From: Clostridia bacterium
GTDB taxonomy: Bacteria > Bacillota > Clostridia > Saccharofermentanales > UBA5734
Direction of reading: 5' to 3'
DNA length: 6,241 bases
Assembly: GCA_009929975.1 (NCBI GenBank)
Contig: RZZF01000112.1
Location: forward strand, 1-6,241
Under the pieces are notes generated by a model. It was not told the origin of the DNA, searched no databases, and saw only the letters and a program-made list of their open reading frames with translations. Shown here piece after piece: positions 5,900-6,241 of the stretch; the stretch's first letter is position 1; each line of letters opens with the position of its first letter. The position numbers and the translations under genes are program-made.

Positions 5900-6241
5900 G
5901 TGTCAATCATCATTGGTCTTGACATTGGAGGAAGCACAACAAAAATAATCGGCCTGCACCAGGGCAGCCTGCTCAACCGGGCCCTGGTTCGCGCCAGTGA
6001 CCCCGTCGCGTCGGCTTTCGGCGCGCTGGGGTCTTTTCTGACTGAAAACCAGCTGCAGTTGTCGGATATATCCAGAGTGATGGTTACCGGTGTCGGCGCG
6101 TCCCGTATCAAAAGCAATCTGCTCGGGATCCCGACCATTCGTACCCAGGAATTCAAGGCCATCGGCTTTGGCGGGCTGTATGTATCCAAACTGGCGGAGG
6201 CTGTTGTCGTCAGTCTTGGGACAGGTACGGCGATCGTACAC
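5900..6241 (+). CDS. coaW: Type II pantothenate kinase (N-terminal part)
   Basis: The first 114 codons are present; the gene runs off the window (full family length is roughly 270-300 residues). The enzyme phosphorylates pantothenate with ATP, the first step of coenzyme A synthesis; bacterial type II enzymes, known from staphylococci, are typically insensitive to CoA feedback. Visible are the ASKHA-fold phosphate-1 loop GLDIGGSTTK (6-15), VTGVGASRIK (62-71), the probable catalytic glutamate E84 in RTQEFKAIGFGGL, and the adenosine/phosphate-2 motif VVSLGTGTA (103-111). The GTG start is preceded by AGAGGT. It is 47 nt after sepF, with no promoter or terminator seen between, so it is probably co-transcribed with sepF. 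Long minus-strand reading frames over this stretch are shadows. Confidence 0.9.
   Translation, partial: MSIIIGLDIGGSTTKIIGLHQGSLLNRALVRASDPVASAFGALGSFLTENQLQLSDISRVMVTGVGASRIKSNLLGIPTIRTQEFKAIGFGGLYVSKLAEAVVVSLGTGTAIVH

Noticed and set aside
5806..6241. Minus-strand open frames (two overlapping) at the right end
   Set aside because: The plus strand here encodes a clear type II pantothenate kinase from GTG 5900; the minus frames have no recognisable domain.

Overview
The window looks like a chromosomal stretch from an anaerobic member of the Bacillota, most likely class Clostridia. The evidence is ferredoxin-dependent indolepyruvate oxidoreductase genes, a tandem-ACT protein of the type that accompanies them in clostridia, a YnbB-type PLP enzyme, the yggS-sepF pair, a type II pantothenate kinase and strong AGGAGG ribosome binding sites. 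GC content is fairly high (about 55-60% by eye). Genus cannot be assigned. All genes are on the plus strand and packed tightly. There is no tRNA, rRNA, CRISPR array, insertion sequence or phage gene, and no gap over 300 bases.

Region 1 (1-1750) is an amino-acid/2-oxoacid module: the C-terminal part of iorA (cut by the window edge), iorB overlapping it by 11 nt, and after 46 nt a two-domain ACT protein. IorAB oxidises aryl-2-oxoacids to aryl-acetyl-CoA with ferredoxin as acceptor. The ACT protein probably senses an amino acid. The phenylacetate-CoA ligase gene often found between iorB and the ACT gene is absent here. A perfect extended -10 sequence in the 3' end of iorB may give the ACT gene and its followers a separate promoter.

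Region 2 (1747-5214) is a translationally coupled block. The ACT stop overlaps the TTG start of a methionine gamma-lyase-family PLP enzyme, whose stop overlaps the ATG of an HlyD-like single-pass membrane protein. That gene in turn overlaps the TTG start of yggS, the PLP-homeostasis protein. The block ends in a GC-rich hairpin plus T-tract around the yggS stop.

Region 3 (5215-6241) opens with a near-consensus sigma-A promoter (TTGCAT, 17 nt, TATAAT) driving sepF, the FtsZ membrane anchor. It is followed closely by the first 114 codons of a type II pantothenate kinase starting at GTG, which runs off the window.

No wholly new system is evident. The points most worth following up are the HlyD-like protein with a long basic cytoplasmic tail and no visible transport partner, the unusual company of the methionine gamma-lyase-family enzyme, the internal promoter candidate in iorB, and sepF followed by a CoA-biosynthesis gene instead of the usual ylmG/ylmH/divIVA.
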